64,000 bases of DNA from CAYWNA01 sp964459305 (GTDB lineage Bacteria > Planctomycetota > Planctomycetia > Pirellulales > Pirellulaceae): the NCBI GenBank assembly GCA_964459305.1, contig CAYWNA010000012.1:41539-105538 (forward strand), read 5' to 3'. How positions within the stretch are numbered: position 1 is the stretch's first letter; each line of letters opens with the position of its first letter. The position numbers were made by a program, and so were the translations under genes. The notes beneath the pieces are model-generated. The model did no database searches. It was given only the letters and a program-made list of their open reading frames with translations, and had not been told where the DNA came from. This document shows positions 42,208 through 49,986 of this stretch, one piece after another.

Positions 42208-42753
42208 TCACAACGTCTTTGTCAGCGTCTCTCGCAGTTTGATGATCGCCAACCGCATCCGTGTCTTCACCGTTCCGGTGGGAATACCTATTTCCTCGGC
42301 AATCTGTTCGTATGTCATTTGGGCGTTTTGCCGCAAGAGGAAAACCTCCTGCTCTTCGGCACGCAACTGGCTGACCGCCTTGCGTACCACCGTCATCTGC
42401 TCGTTATGTTCCACTTGCCCTTCCGGCCCTTCATGGCCGCTTTCGATCGCTGTTTCATCCTCCGGCAGCGGCTTCTTCCGCCGTCGCCAGGCGGTCTGTC
42501 GCATGTCGCGAGCCGTGTTCAGAGCGACGCGAAATACCCACGCCTTCAGGTTTCGCACCTCGTTCAGTTTGTCCTGGTTTCGCCAACACTTGACGAACGT
42601 CTCTTGGAGGGCATCTCGTGCATCCTCCACATTGCCGACCATGTGATACAACATGCCCAGCAGTTCGCTCTGATAGCACACGAAGGCCTCTTCCAGCGCA
42701 TCGCAGTACGGCGATCGCTGGTCAGCCACCGTTTTGGGTGCTGTATCAGGCAC
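42208..42753 (-). CDS. ECF-type RNA polymerase sigma factor (operon with anti-sigma fusion)
   Basis: This 181-aa sigma factor recruits RNA polymerase to its own set of promoters. Region 2 shows MVGNVEDARDALQETFVKCW and LKAWVFRVALNTARD. Region 4 has LRAEEQEVFLLRQNAQMTYE and EEIGIPTGTVKTRMRLAI, a helix-turn-helix with 'GTVKTR'. The GTG at 42753 is preferred as start (AGAGG seven bases upstream). The frame is open 36 codons further upstream but without family-like sequence. It lies 67 bases upstream of the anti-sigma/macroglobulin gene on the same strand, the usual order for sigma/anti-sigma pairs. Divergent to it is another ECF gene, with about 330 bases of shared upstream DNA. Confidence 0.88.
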   Translation of the reverse strand: MPDTAPKTVADQRSPYCDALEEAFVCYQSELLGMLYHMVGNVEDARDALQETFVKCWRNQDKLNEVRNLKAWVFRVALNTARDMRQTAWRRRKKPLPEDETAIESGHEGPEGQVEHNEQMTVVRKAVSQLRAEEQEVFLLRQNAQMTYEQIAEEIGIPTGTVKTRMRLAIIKLRETLTKTL

Positions 42754-42951
42754 GAACAACCTCTTCTCGCAAGTTAATAGACGAGGCGGCGCGGGCTGCG
42801 GATTTAGGTCTCTAGCTGTATTTTTAGCAGAAAGGCCCCCGCCATTCAGCCATACGGGCACGACCTTGCGGGTTTCTGAGGACTTTGGCGATAATATGGG
42901 GCCCGCGGTCGAGGATGGTACTCAACGAGTATTCGTTTAGGGATCAGCGTT

Positions 42952-43063
42952 GAAATAGACCCACATTCGTCGTAGCCGAAGTCGCCAGACTTTGGTCGCT
43001 TGACATTGGAAACACCAAATTCTGGCGAGTTCGGCTACATCGGGCAAATGCCGGTATTACTTC
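42952..43063 (+). repeat. Dispersed 113-nt hairpin element, copy 3
   Basis: Arms at 42972-42995 and 43015-43038 form a 24-nt imperfect stem with a 19-nt loop TCGCTTGACATTGGAAACA. It aligns end to end with the reverse complement of 23136-23248, including the GAAATAGA and GCAAATGCCGG flanks. The right edge is 18 bases before the start codon of the sigma gene at 43082. It could therefore form part of that gene's 5' untranslated region. Confidence 0.85.
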
Positions 43064-43081
43064 CGTAGCGATAGAGATTGG

Positions 43082-43714
43082 ATGATGTGGCCTAAAGCGG
43101 ACAAAACCGAACAACTGTTGGCGGGTGCCAAGAACGGTGATGCCGACGCGGTCAACCGATTGCTGGACCGGCACCGCCGCGCTCTGCGCCGTATGGTGCG
43201 AATGCGGCTGGACCAGAAAATCCAACGCCGCGTGGACGTGAGCGACGTGGTGCAGGATGTCCTGGTGGATGCCAACCGCCGCTTGGCGGAATACCTACAG
43301 AATCCCACCATGGCGTTTCATTTGTGGCTGCGCCAAATCGCCAAGGACCGCATCATCGACGCGCATCGTCGCCACCGCGGCTCGGCTAAACGCAGTGTGG
43401 ACCGTGAACAAAACGTCGTGGCCTCGGGCGAGAACCGTTCGAGCATCGAGCTGGCCGCACATTTGTGCGATCCTCAACTCACGCCCGCCGCCGCGGTCAC
43501 GCAAAAAGAAATGGCCCGGCGCGTCGAACGAGCCATCGGCCAACTGAACGATCAGGACTGCGAAATCGTTCTGATGCGGCATTATGAACAGTTGTCGAAT
43601 CAAGAGGCTGCCCAGGCGCTGGGACTGACCGGACCCGCGGCCAGCATGCGCTACTTGCGAGCGGTCCGTCGACTGCGGGCACTATTGGGAGAAACGGGCT
43701 CGCAAAGCGGGTAA
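43082..43714 (+). CDS. ECF-type sigma factor (paired with Ser/Thr kinase)
   Basis: The 210-aa factor has sigma region 2 with VDVSDVVQDVLVDANRRLAE and FHLWLRQIAKDRIIDAHRRH. Region 4 (about 155-205) is LNDQDCEIVLMRHYEQLSNQ followed by EAAQALGLTGPAASMRYLRA. The long basic helix of region 2 and the LRQIAKDRIID motif are typical of planctomycete ECF groups that sit beside PknB-like kinases instead of anti-sigma factors. Activity may then be set by phosphorylation. The kinase gene follows on the same strand after 83 bases. Two consecutive ATG codons at 43082 and 43085 can serve as start; the ribosome binding site is weak. A hairpin element ends 18 bases upstream. Confidence 0.88.
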   Translation: MMWPKADKTEQLLAGAKNGDADAVNRLLDRHRRALRRMVRMRLDQKIQRRVDVSDVVQDVLVDANRRLAEYLQNPTMAFHLWLRQIAKDRIIDAHRRHRGSAKRSVDREQNVVASGENRSSIELAAHLCDPQLTPAAAVTQKEMARRVERAIGQLNDQDCEIVLMRHYEQLSNQEAAQALGLTGPAASMRYLRAVRRLRALLGETGSQSG

Positions 43715-43797
43715 TCCATGATTTTGTCCCCCATGATTCTGACCTCAATCCCTTTGTCTTTTACTTCTCGCGAACGACAGCACCGAAGGGCGATACG

Positions 43798-45432
43798 GTG
43801 ACACGTCACGAAGAACGACTCGCTGAGCTTCTGGCGGATTTGACGGATGCCGTCGGGCGCGGCGAAGCCGTTGATATCGACGCCGTGTGCCGTGACCACC
43901 CTGAACTGGCTGACGAGCTGCGCGAACTGTGGGGGACGGTTCTGGTTGCCGATGCCGCGGGCAGCCATTCGCACGACTCTGATTCGGACGACGGGCCGGA
44001 TGCGCCAAGCACCGTGTTCGATCTACCGTGTCGTTTCGGCGATTATGAACTCTTAGACGAACTCGGCCGCGGCGGGATGGGCGTGGTCTACAAGGCGCGG
44101 CAAATCAGCCTGGATCGGGAGGTGGCCGTAAAGATGATCCTCCGCGGCCGATTAGCCTCGCCTGGAGATCGGGAACGGTTTCGCGCGGAAGCCGAAGCGG
44201 CCGCTCGCCTGGATCACCCCGGCGTTGTGCCGGTATACGACGTGGGCGAAGTGGATAGCCGCCAGTATTTCAGCATGAAGTACATCCAGGGACGCATGTT
44301 GTCCGAGCTACTGTCCGAGCGACCGCTGCCTCCTCACGAAGCGGCCCGCATTCTGGCGGCGGTATGTCGCGCGATACACTCCGCCCATCAAGTAGGTCTG
44401 CTGCATCGAGACCTGAAACCGTCAAACATCCTGATCGACGAGGAAGGCCAACCGCACCTGACCGACTTCGGCCTGGCCAAGCGCATCGAGGACACAGCGA
44501 GCCTGACCAAAAGCGGCGCGGTATTGGGAACACCGTCGTACATGGCGCCGGAACAGGCAGCCGGCGCGCGCGGGGAAGTCAGCGTGGCGAGTGATGTGTA
44601 CAGCCTGGGAGCCGTACTATACCACATGATCACCGGCCGGCCGCCGTTCCAGGCCGCTTCACCGGTCGACACCGTATTGCTGGTACTGGAGCAAGATCCT
44701 GCACCGCCGCGCGTGATCAACGCCAAGGCGGACCCGGATTTGGAGATGATATCGCTGCGCTGCCTGCAGAAGCCCGCCGACCTGCGTTATGAAAGCGCCG
44801 AAGCCTTGGCCGCCGATCTGGAAGCTTATCTTCACGACGAACCGATCGCGGCGCGCAGCGGGCGTTTTCTGCAGGTGATGGCACGGTTGTTCCGCGAAAC
44901 GCACCACGCCACGGTGCTGGAGAATTGGGGGCTCTTGTGGATGTGGCACAGCCTGGTGCTGTTCATGGTTTGTGCATTGACAAACGTCTTGCACCTGATG
45001 GGCTACGACGGTCGATGGTATTACATCGTTCTATGGACCGCAGGACTGGGGACGTGGGCCGCAGTGTTCTGGGCGCTTCGGCGGCGAGTCGGACCGGTCA
45101 CGTTTGTCGAACGGCAAATCGCTCACGTCTGGGCAGCCAGCGTGGTGGCCATTGGCCTGTTGTTTCCCGTGGAGATCATCTTCGAAATGCCTGTACTGAG
45201 GCTCTCGCCGGTGATCGGGTTGATCAGTGGAATGGTGTTTTCCGTGAAGGCCGGTATCCTGTCCGGCTCGTTCTACTTCCAGGCCGCCGCCCTTTTCTGC
45301 ACCGCGTTCCTCATGGCGTTATGCCCAACGTATGCCCACTTCATCTTTGGAACCGTATCGGCGGCATGTTTCTTCTTCCCCGGACTGAAATACTACCGCC
45401 AACGCAGCCGAGGTGACGGGGCCGAGGCGTGA
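43798..45432 (+). CDS. Transmembrane PknB-type Ser/Thr protein kinase
   Basis: The 544-aa Hanks-type kinase starts at GTG 43798 (AAGGG upstream). Residues 1-78 are an acidic N-terminal region of the kind found before planctomycete kinases (DAVCRDHPELADELRELWG). The kinase domain (about 83-345) is complete: G-loop LGRGGMGVVYKA (89-100), VAVK with Lys 112, LLHRDLKPSNILI (Asp 205), LTDFGLAK (223-225) and GTPSYMAPEQ. Five or six hydrophobic helices follow (LVLFMVCALTNVLHLM, YIVLWTAGLGTWAAVFWAL, WAASVVAIGLLFPVEIIF, IGLISGMVFSVKAGI, FLMALCPTYAHFIFG). There is no PASTA or other periplasmic sensor. It very likely signals to the ECF factor encoded 83 bases upstream. Confidence 0.9.
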   Translation: MTRHEERLAELLADLTDAVGRGEAVDIDAVCRDHPELADELRELWGTVLVADAAGSHSHDSDSDDGPDAPSTVFDLPCRFGDYELLDELGRGGMGVVYKARQISLDREVAVKMILRGRLASPGDRERFRAEAEAAARLDHPGVVPVYDVGEVDSRQYFSMKYIQGRMLSELLSERPLPPHEAARILAAVCRAIHSAHQVGLLHRDLKPSNILIDEEGQPHLTDFGLAKRIEDTASLTKSGAVLGTPSYMAPEQAAGARGEVSVASDVYSLGAVLYHMITGRPPFQAASPVDTVLLVLEQDPAPPRVINAKADPDLEMISLRCLQKPADLRYESAEALAADLEAYLHDEPIAARSGRFLQVMARLFRETHHATVLENWGLLWMWHSLVLFMVCALTNVLHLMGYDGRWYYIVLWTAGLGTWAAVFWALRRRVGPVTFVERQIAHVWAASVVAIGLLFPVEIIFEMPVLRLSPVIGLISGMVFSVKAGILSGSFYFQAAALFCTAFLMALCPTYAHFIFGTVSAACFFFPGLKYYRQRSRGDGAEA

Positions 45433-45464
45433 GTAGTTCGAAGATCGATGGGGAGCAGTCTGCC

Positions 45465-46301
45465 CTAATCCATCGAAGGCGCCAGGGCCAGTTCTTTCAG
45501 GGCGTCCAGTGCGGCTAACACGTCCTCGCGGGAGATTTGCCGCCAGTCGTCGGTTTTGTGGCGAAGAATTGCCAGCTTGAAAGCCTCGAAGGCATCTGCC
45601 AAATCGTCCGGTAGTTCGCCAAGATTTTCAAACGGGCGCACGAATTCGACGGTTTCCTCCGGCGGCTCGTCTGCGAAGATCGACGCGCTACTGTCGTCCT
45701 CGGCGGCCGGTGCTCTTTCGTCGTCGGCCTGGGGGCCTTCGGGCTTCACCTGCCCTTGGACTTCCGCCAACTCGCCGGTTACTTGCTGCCCAATCGGCTC
45801 CTGTTCCAAGGCCGGTTCGAAGTCTTCGTCTTTTTCCCCAGCAACGATGTCTTCATCGCTCGGTTGTTCGTCGGAAACGGCACCCATTGCTTCCCATCGC
45901 TGCCGGCGCATCTGCGATACCGACCAAGCCGACTGGACGGCGCCTTCCAACCACATTTCGGCGTCGTCCCAGTCCATGGCGGCGTGGAAGTGGCTCCAGT
46001 ACAGCCCTTTGTACTCCTTGTACATGTTGGCGAATCGCTGGTACACGCGGCGCAGCCTTCCCACATGCTGACCGGTGACTCCACCCACACGGCGCGCCCA
46101 CGCTTCGTCAGACCACTGCGCGGCCGGTGCGTCGTCGTCGCGTAGCGCCTGGCGCCAGTCAGAAATAATGCGGCCTTTTTCCCAATTCGTCGTGCTGACC
46201 AATTGATTCCAGAGGCCGACGAACGGCTGCGAAGTCTGCTCGATGGCCGAGCCTTCCACCATCTGTTCCTGCCCGGTGAACACATCTGAGGCGTTTTCCA
46301 T
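45465..46301 (-). CDS. Acidic cytoplasmic protein of unknown function
   Basis: This 278-aa protein has no signal peptide or membrane helix. The N-terminal half (about 25-145) is compact and Trp-rich (FVGLWNQLVSTTNWEKGRII, SDEAWARRVGGVTGQHVGRL, MYKEYKGLYWSHFHAAMDWD). VGGVTGQHVGRLRRVYQRFA could be a helix-turn-helix, so a nucleic-acid-binding role is conceivable. The middle is a long acidic, probably disordered stretch (EQPSDEDIVAGEKDEDFEPA). The last 55 residues are again ordered and helical (DLADAFEAFKLAILRHKTDD). I do not recognise the family. ATG 46301 is the start used. It converges on the kinase gene and its upstream region carries a REP-like pair. Confidence 0.6.
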   Translation of the reverse strand: MENASDVFTGQEQMVEGSAIEQTSQPFVGLWNQLVSTTNWEKGRIISDWRQALRDDDAPAAQWSDEAWARRVGGVTGQHVGRLRRVYQRFANMYKEYKGLYWSHFHAAMDWDDAEMWLEGAVQSAWSVSQMRRQRWEAMGAVSDEQPSDEDIVAGEKDEDFEPALEQEPIGQQVTGELAEVQGQVKPEGPQADDERAPAAEDDSSASIFADEPPEETVEFVRPFENLGELPDDLADAFEAFKLAILRHKTDDWRQISREDVLAALDALKELALAPSMD

Positions 46302-46333
46302 TGCGCGATTTCCTTCTCACGATGATTTCGACG

Positions 46334-46412
46334 TTTGTCGTACCGCCTTCAGGCGGTCTTCCGAGCGGGTTGCCTAAATTGGGATAACCGCCTGAAGGCG
46401 GCAATGCGAACG
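46334..46412. repeat. REP-like inverted pair, copy 3
   Basis: Two palindromic units face each other: GTTTGTCGTACCGCCTTCAG (from 46334, unit to 46357) and ACCGCCTGAAGGCGGCAATG (from 46387, ending in GCGAAC). They lie about 30 bases apart, the doublet arrangement seen in REP/BIME elements. The same GTTTGT-GTACCGCCTTCAGGCGGT consensus occurs at 31333-31452 and 37331-37353. Confidence 0.75.
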
Positions 46413-46644
46413 ATTTGGTGCCGCCGCAGGCCATGGGAAGAGCGGGATGTCCACTCCGGCACTCGCTCACGGCACGGGTAACCTACCATTCCGTACGTTG
46501 GGCAAAAAGGCTCGCCCACAGAATCGAGCAAACACCCGAGATAGCCGTGCTTTCAGCGCGCGCCGCTATCGGGCAAATTCGGGGAAAACTTGTCGACTGC
46601 GCACGGCGTGCTGGGGATTGAGCTTGCGAGACACGGACAGCATG
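46413..46644. other. Intergenic remainder
   Basis: Together with the REP-like pair this completes a 343-base space between the divergent-end genes at 46301 and 46645. Apart from the repeat I see no gene, promoter or RNA structure that can be supported. Confidence 0.3.
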
Positions 46645-47940
46645 TCAGCCGGCCGCCGATACCCGTTGGTTTTCTGCCGCCGGCAACACACTTCCGCGGG
46701 GCTGACGAAGGAGGTGCCGCCAGAGAACGAGGGCTGCGGCCAACACCAGCAGGCTAATGATCTGTGAAATGGTAAGCGGCGTACCGAATCTGCCGGGTTC
46801 GTCGTTGCGGATGATCTCCAGAATGAAGCGAGTGATCGGGTACAGCGTCGCCAGTAACGCAAAGACTTCGCCATCGCGACGACGAAACGGATAGTACGCC
46901 CAAAGCAAGAAGCAGAGCACCGCGGCGTTGATGGCGCTGTAGATCTGTGTTGGATGAACGAGCCTGCTGCGAGGCGGGTAGCGACTCAGAGCGACATGCA
47001 CCGATCCCGAATCGGTATCAAGGACCAATGTCGGTCTGGCCGCGGCCAGGCTCCGTTGTGCCGATTGGTACGAATCGACCGGCGATCCGTTGATCGACTT
47101 GACAACGGCCCCCACCTTTAGTCCGCCGATTTCCGCCGCACTTCCGGGTGCCACTGCCGCGACAACGGCGCCGGTATCGTCCCCGTTCTTGGCGATCGTG
47201 AACCCGTGCAACTGTCCAACCGATCGCTGGTGGATGTAAGGAGGGCTGTCCCAGGGAAAGGTCACGCCGATCGCGTCGTGCTCGCACAGCCCTCCATAGC
47301 AACAACCATTGAGTAGACAACCAATCCGGCCGAAGGCTTGACCCAGCATCAGGGCCGGCGCGACGAGATCGGCGGTTGCCCACAGCGGCAAACCCCGTTT
47401 GCGGATGAACCAGACGCCGACAACAACGCCACCGATCAGTGATCCGTACACCACCAAGCCGCCTTCGGTAACGTTGATTATTGCGGACATCGTCGCCGCA
47501 AGGCTTTCACGTTGAAACTGCGACCAGTACTGGACTACGTAGAATGCTCGCGCGCCGACGATACCGCCGACAATCACCCAGGTTGCGAAGGAGACGATCA
47601 ATTCGGAATCGAGTCCCATGCGGCGAGCTTGCTGAACCGCCAAGCCAACGCCGCAGACGATGCCCACCAGCAGCATCACCCCATAGCCGCGGATCGGCAA
47701 CCCCAGCGGCGGGCCGGCCGCGGGACGAAATTCCAGAAACGGCAGCAGCAACCAGATGGCCGCTCCCATCAGCGCCAAGACCGGCACGTAGCTGAGCGTA
47801 TCAGCGTTCCAGCCCTGCCGCCGCGAAAGCCACGCCAGCAGCGCCACGCTGGCGATGGCCCAGACGATTAACAACCAACCCAAGCCGAAAACGGGCAGGC
47901 CGACAATCTCATGCGGTATGTAAAATAGGGTTTGTCTCAT
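46645..47940 (-). CDS. lgt: Prolipoprotein diacylglyceryl transferase with PDZ-like insertion
   Basis: Lgt transfers diacylglyceryl from phosphatidylglycerol to the lipobox cysteine of preprolipoproteins. Core motifs are present: PIRGYGVMLLVGIVCGV, GGLVVYGSLIGGVVVGVWF, the signature GQAFGRIGCLLNGCCYGGLC and VHPTQIYSAINAAVLC, with at least seven membrane helices. At 431 aa it is ~150 residues longer than most Lgt proteins. An extra N-terminal helix pair precedes the core. A soluble insertion between the signature and HPTQIY contains VAPGSAAEIGGLKVGAVVKS followed by INGSPVDSYQSAQ, which reads as a PDZ domain. The ATG at 47940 is chosen; a TTG at 47988 overlapping panC is also in frame. It follows panC by 32 bases on the same strand. 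Confidence 0.88.
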   Translation of the reverse strand: MRQTLFYIPHEIVGLPVFGLGWLLIVWAIASVALLAWLSRRQGWNADTLSYVPVLALMGAAIWLLLPFLEFRPAAGPPLGLPIRGYGVMLLVGIVCGVGLAVQQARRMGLDSELIVSFATWVIVGGIVGARAFYVVQYWSQFQRESLAATMSAIINVTEGGLVVYGSLIGGVVVGVWFIRKRGLPLWATADLVAPALMLGQAFGRIGCLLNGCCYGGLCEHDAIGVTFPWDSPPYIHQRSVGQLHGFTIAKNGDDTGAVVAAVAPGSAAEIGGLKVGAVVKSINGSPVDSYQSAQRSLAAARPTLVLDTDSGSVHVALSRYPPRSRLVHPTQIYSAINAAVLCFLLWAYYPFRRRDGEVFALLATLYPITRFILEIIRNDEPGRFGTPLTISQIISLLVLAAALVLWRHLLRQPRGSVLPAAENQRVSAAG

Positions 47941-47972
47941 CTGGTGTTGCGGCACATTGCGGTCGCTGTGGT

Positions 47973-48848
47973 CTATCCAATTCGACAATTATCAATCAGG
48001 CGCGTTTCGCCCACGCATGCCGCGATCAGCGCCATCGTCGAAGCCTGAAGGTCACGAACGGGTTCGAGCGTTTCCGGATCCGCCAGAGCGACATAGTCGA
48101 TCCTCGTGATGCCCGCATTTTCCAACAGCTCGCGCATCTTTTCCCCAACCACGTCCCCGTCGCGTTCGCCTTGCCCGAACAACTCCATTGCTAGCTTCAG
48201 GCCCCGCCACAAAGCCAGGGACTGCCGGCGCTCGTCATCGGTTAGATACCGATTCCGAGAACTCATGGCAAGGCCATCCGCTTCTCGAACGGTCGGGCAT
48301 ATTCGGATTTCGGTCGGAACATCCAAATCCCGCGCCATTCGTCCAATCACCAACGACTGCTGGTAGTCCTTCTGACCGAAATAGGCAATGTCGGCCTGCG
48401 CCAGATTGAACAGTTTTAGCACAATCGTTGTCACGCCGCGGAAGTGTCCCGGCCGGCATTGTCCTTCCAGCGACTGGGCAACTCGCGGCGGTTCGACGTA
48501 AGTCGAAAAGTCGGCCGGATACATCTTTGCGTTGCTCGGCGCAAAGACAAGATTGACACCACACTGTCCCAAAGCTTCCAGATCCGCATCCAGCGTTCGC
48601 GGATACTCCAGGAAATCCTCCTGCGGTCCAAACTGCGTCGGATTGACAAAGATGGATACTGCCGTGTAATCGCACTCGGCCAACGACGCTCGCACCAAAC
48701 TCAAGTGACCTTCGTGAAGCGCCCCCATCGTCGGAACCAATCCGATCGACTTGCCCGCCGAACGAGCCGCTTTCACCGCGTCTCGGAGCCGGGCATGACT
48801 AGTCACCAACTGCAGTTCCGATGCATCGGAGGCACTCTCGTCTGGCAT
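47973..48848 (-). CDS. panC: Pantothenate synthetase (pantoate-beta-alanine ligase)
   Basis: PanC condenses pantoate and beta-alanine using ATP in the last step of pantothenate (coenzyme A precursor) synthesis. The 291-aa protein has normal length and all family motifs: GLVPTMGALHEGHLSLV (ATP-binding HxGH), SIFVNPTQFGPQEDF, FRGVTTIVLKLFNLAQADIA, FGQKDYQQSLVIGRM and AMSSRNRYLTDDER (KMSKS-like SSRN). ATG 48848 is supported by GAGGA eight bases upstream. The gene lies between the folK fusion (97 bases upstream) and lgt (32 bases downstream) on the same strand, so the three may form an operon. Confidence 0.95.
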   Translation of the reverse strand: MPDESASDASELQLVTSHARLRDAVKAARSAGKSIGLVPTMGALHEGHLSLVRASLAECDYTAVSIFVNPTQFGPQEDFLEYPRTLDADLEALGQCGVNLVFAPSNAKMYPADFSTYVEPPRVAQSLEGQCRPGHFRGVTTIVLKLFNLAQADIAYFGQKDYQQSLVIGRMARDLDVPTEIRICPTVREADGLAMSSRNRYLTDDERRQSLALWRGLKLAMELFGQGERDGDVVGEKMRELLENAGITRIDYVALADPETLEPVRDLQASTMALIAACVGETRLIDNCRIG

Positions 48849-48945
48849 GGCCGTATCCTCAGTCTCGTTCTCCACGCGATTAGCCGCCAATCTACCCAAC
48901 TATCCATGCGTCAGTGTATCGCGAACGCCCCATCGCGATAAGTCA

Positions 48946-49986
48946 TCACTTCATCGCATCGACGGTCGCGATCAATTCCGTCAGAGCCCACTCCGGCTGG
49001 GTAGCATCCAGCTCAACCACCGGACACTGTCTCGTGTGAAGCGCAAGGTGTCTCAGTTCGGACTGCAATCGATCAAGCCGGTGAGACAACTCCGCAGATG
49101 GTTGTTCGTTGGCCATTTTCGGATATCGTTCGGTTAGCCACTCAATGGGTGCAGCCAAGAGAACGAGCAGTTTTGGCCGCACAACGCGGTTTTGCACGGT
49201 GCGCCACACCGTGTCAACATCCGCGGGGCAGTGTTTTTCCGCCTGAATCCGACTGTAGGCAATCCACTGGTCGACCCAAAAATCGCTGATTGCGGCGCCG
49301 ACCTCTTTCCCCAAGCCGTTGGTGGCCAGTAATTCACTGCGCCGCTGCAGCAATTCAACGTCCAAGGCCGAACCGGACGGCCGGGCATCCGTCGTGTTTG
49401 GCGCCGGTCGCACATCTCCAGCGACATCTTCGATCAAACGGATCGTCGTTGCCCTGGCGACTTTGCGGGCCAAATCCGTTTTGCCCAGGGCGGGAGGCCC
49501 CGTCAGCGCGACGTAGTTCACCGCCTGATTCAAATGGTCGAGCAATTGCTGGATCGTCCACCGGATTACTGGATGAAACATATCCGGAGCGATTTCCGCC
49601 GCCGGTTCGAGCACAAACCGGCGAAATGCCATTCGCGGATGAGGAATTTCCAGTTGCGCCGTCTTCAGAACTACGTCGTCGAATAGCAGCAAATCCAAGT
49701 CAACGGTTCGCGCCGACCACCGCTCCTTCCGCTCTCTTCCCAAATCCGCTTCGACGTTCCGCAGAACAGCGAGCAGTTCCTCCGGAGAATGCGATGTTTC
49801 CAGACGAATCGCTGCGTTGACAAAGCCGCCTTGCCCCTGCGGACCACCGATCGGTTCGGTGTGGAACCAACTGCTGCATTCCACAAGAGTTATCGCCGGA
49901 TGATTAGCGAGCAAGTCGAGCGCGCGTTCAAGTACCGCGATACGATTACCTAGATTCGAACCAAGGGCTACCAAACACGTGGCCAT
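48946..49986 (-). CDS. folK: FolK-deoxynucleoside kinase fusion
   Basis: The 346-aa protein joins two enzymes. The N-terminal ~155 residues are 6-hydroxymethyl-7,8-dihydropterin pyrophosphokinase (folate pathway): CLVALGSNLGNR, WFHTEPIGGPQGQGGFVNAA, and WSARTVDLDLLLFDD with the metal-binding DLD, then IPHPRMAFRRFVLEPAAEI. From about 165 a P-loop kinase begins with YVALTGPPALGKTDLARKVA (Walker A), and continues with DFWVDQWIAYSRI and LLVLLAAPIEWLTERYPKM, as in deoxyadenosine/deoxyguanosine kinases. Such folK-dNK fusions are known in some bacterial phyla. In this copy the DRS-type nucleotide-recognition motif is not obvious, so the kinase half may be divergent. The ATG at 49986 is used; an in-frame start 33 bases earlier is possible. 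Confidence 0.88.
   Translation of the reverse strand: MATCLVALGSNLGNRIAVLERALDLLANHPAITLVECSSWFHTEPIGGPQGQGGFVNAAIRLETSHSPEELLAVLRNVEADLGRERKERWSARTVDLDLLLFDDVVLKTAQLEIPHPRMAFRRFVLEPAAEIAPDMFHPVIRWTIQQLLDHLNQAVNYVALTGPPALGKTDLARKVARATTIRLIEDVAGDVRPAPNTTDARPSGSALDVELLQRRSELLATNGLGKEVGAAISDFWVDQWIAYSRIQAEKHCPADVDTVWRTVQNRVVRPKLLVLLAAPIEWLTERYPKMANEQPSAELSHRLDRLQSELRHLALHTRQCPVVELDATQPEWALTELIATVDAMK

Noticed and set aside
22000..46500. The repeated palindromes as a possible CRISPR array
   Set aside because: Copies are kilobases apart, not regularly spaced, and no cas genes are present.
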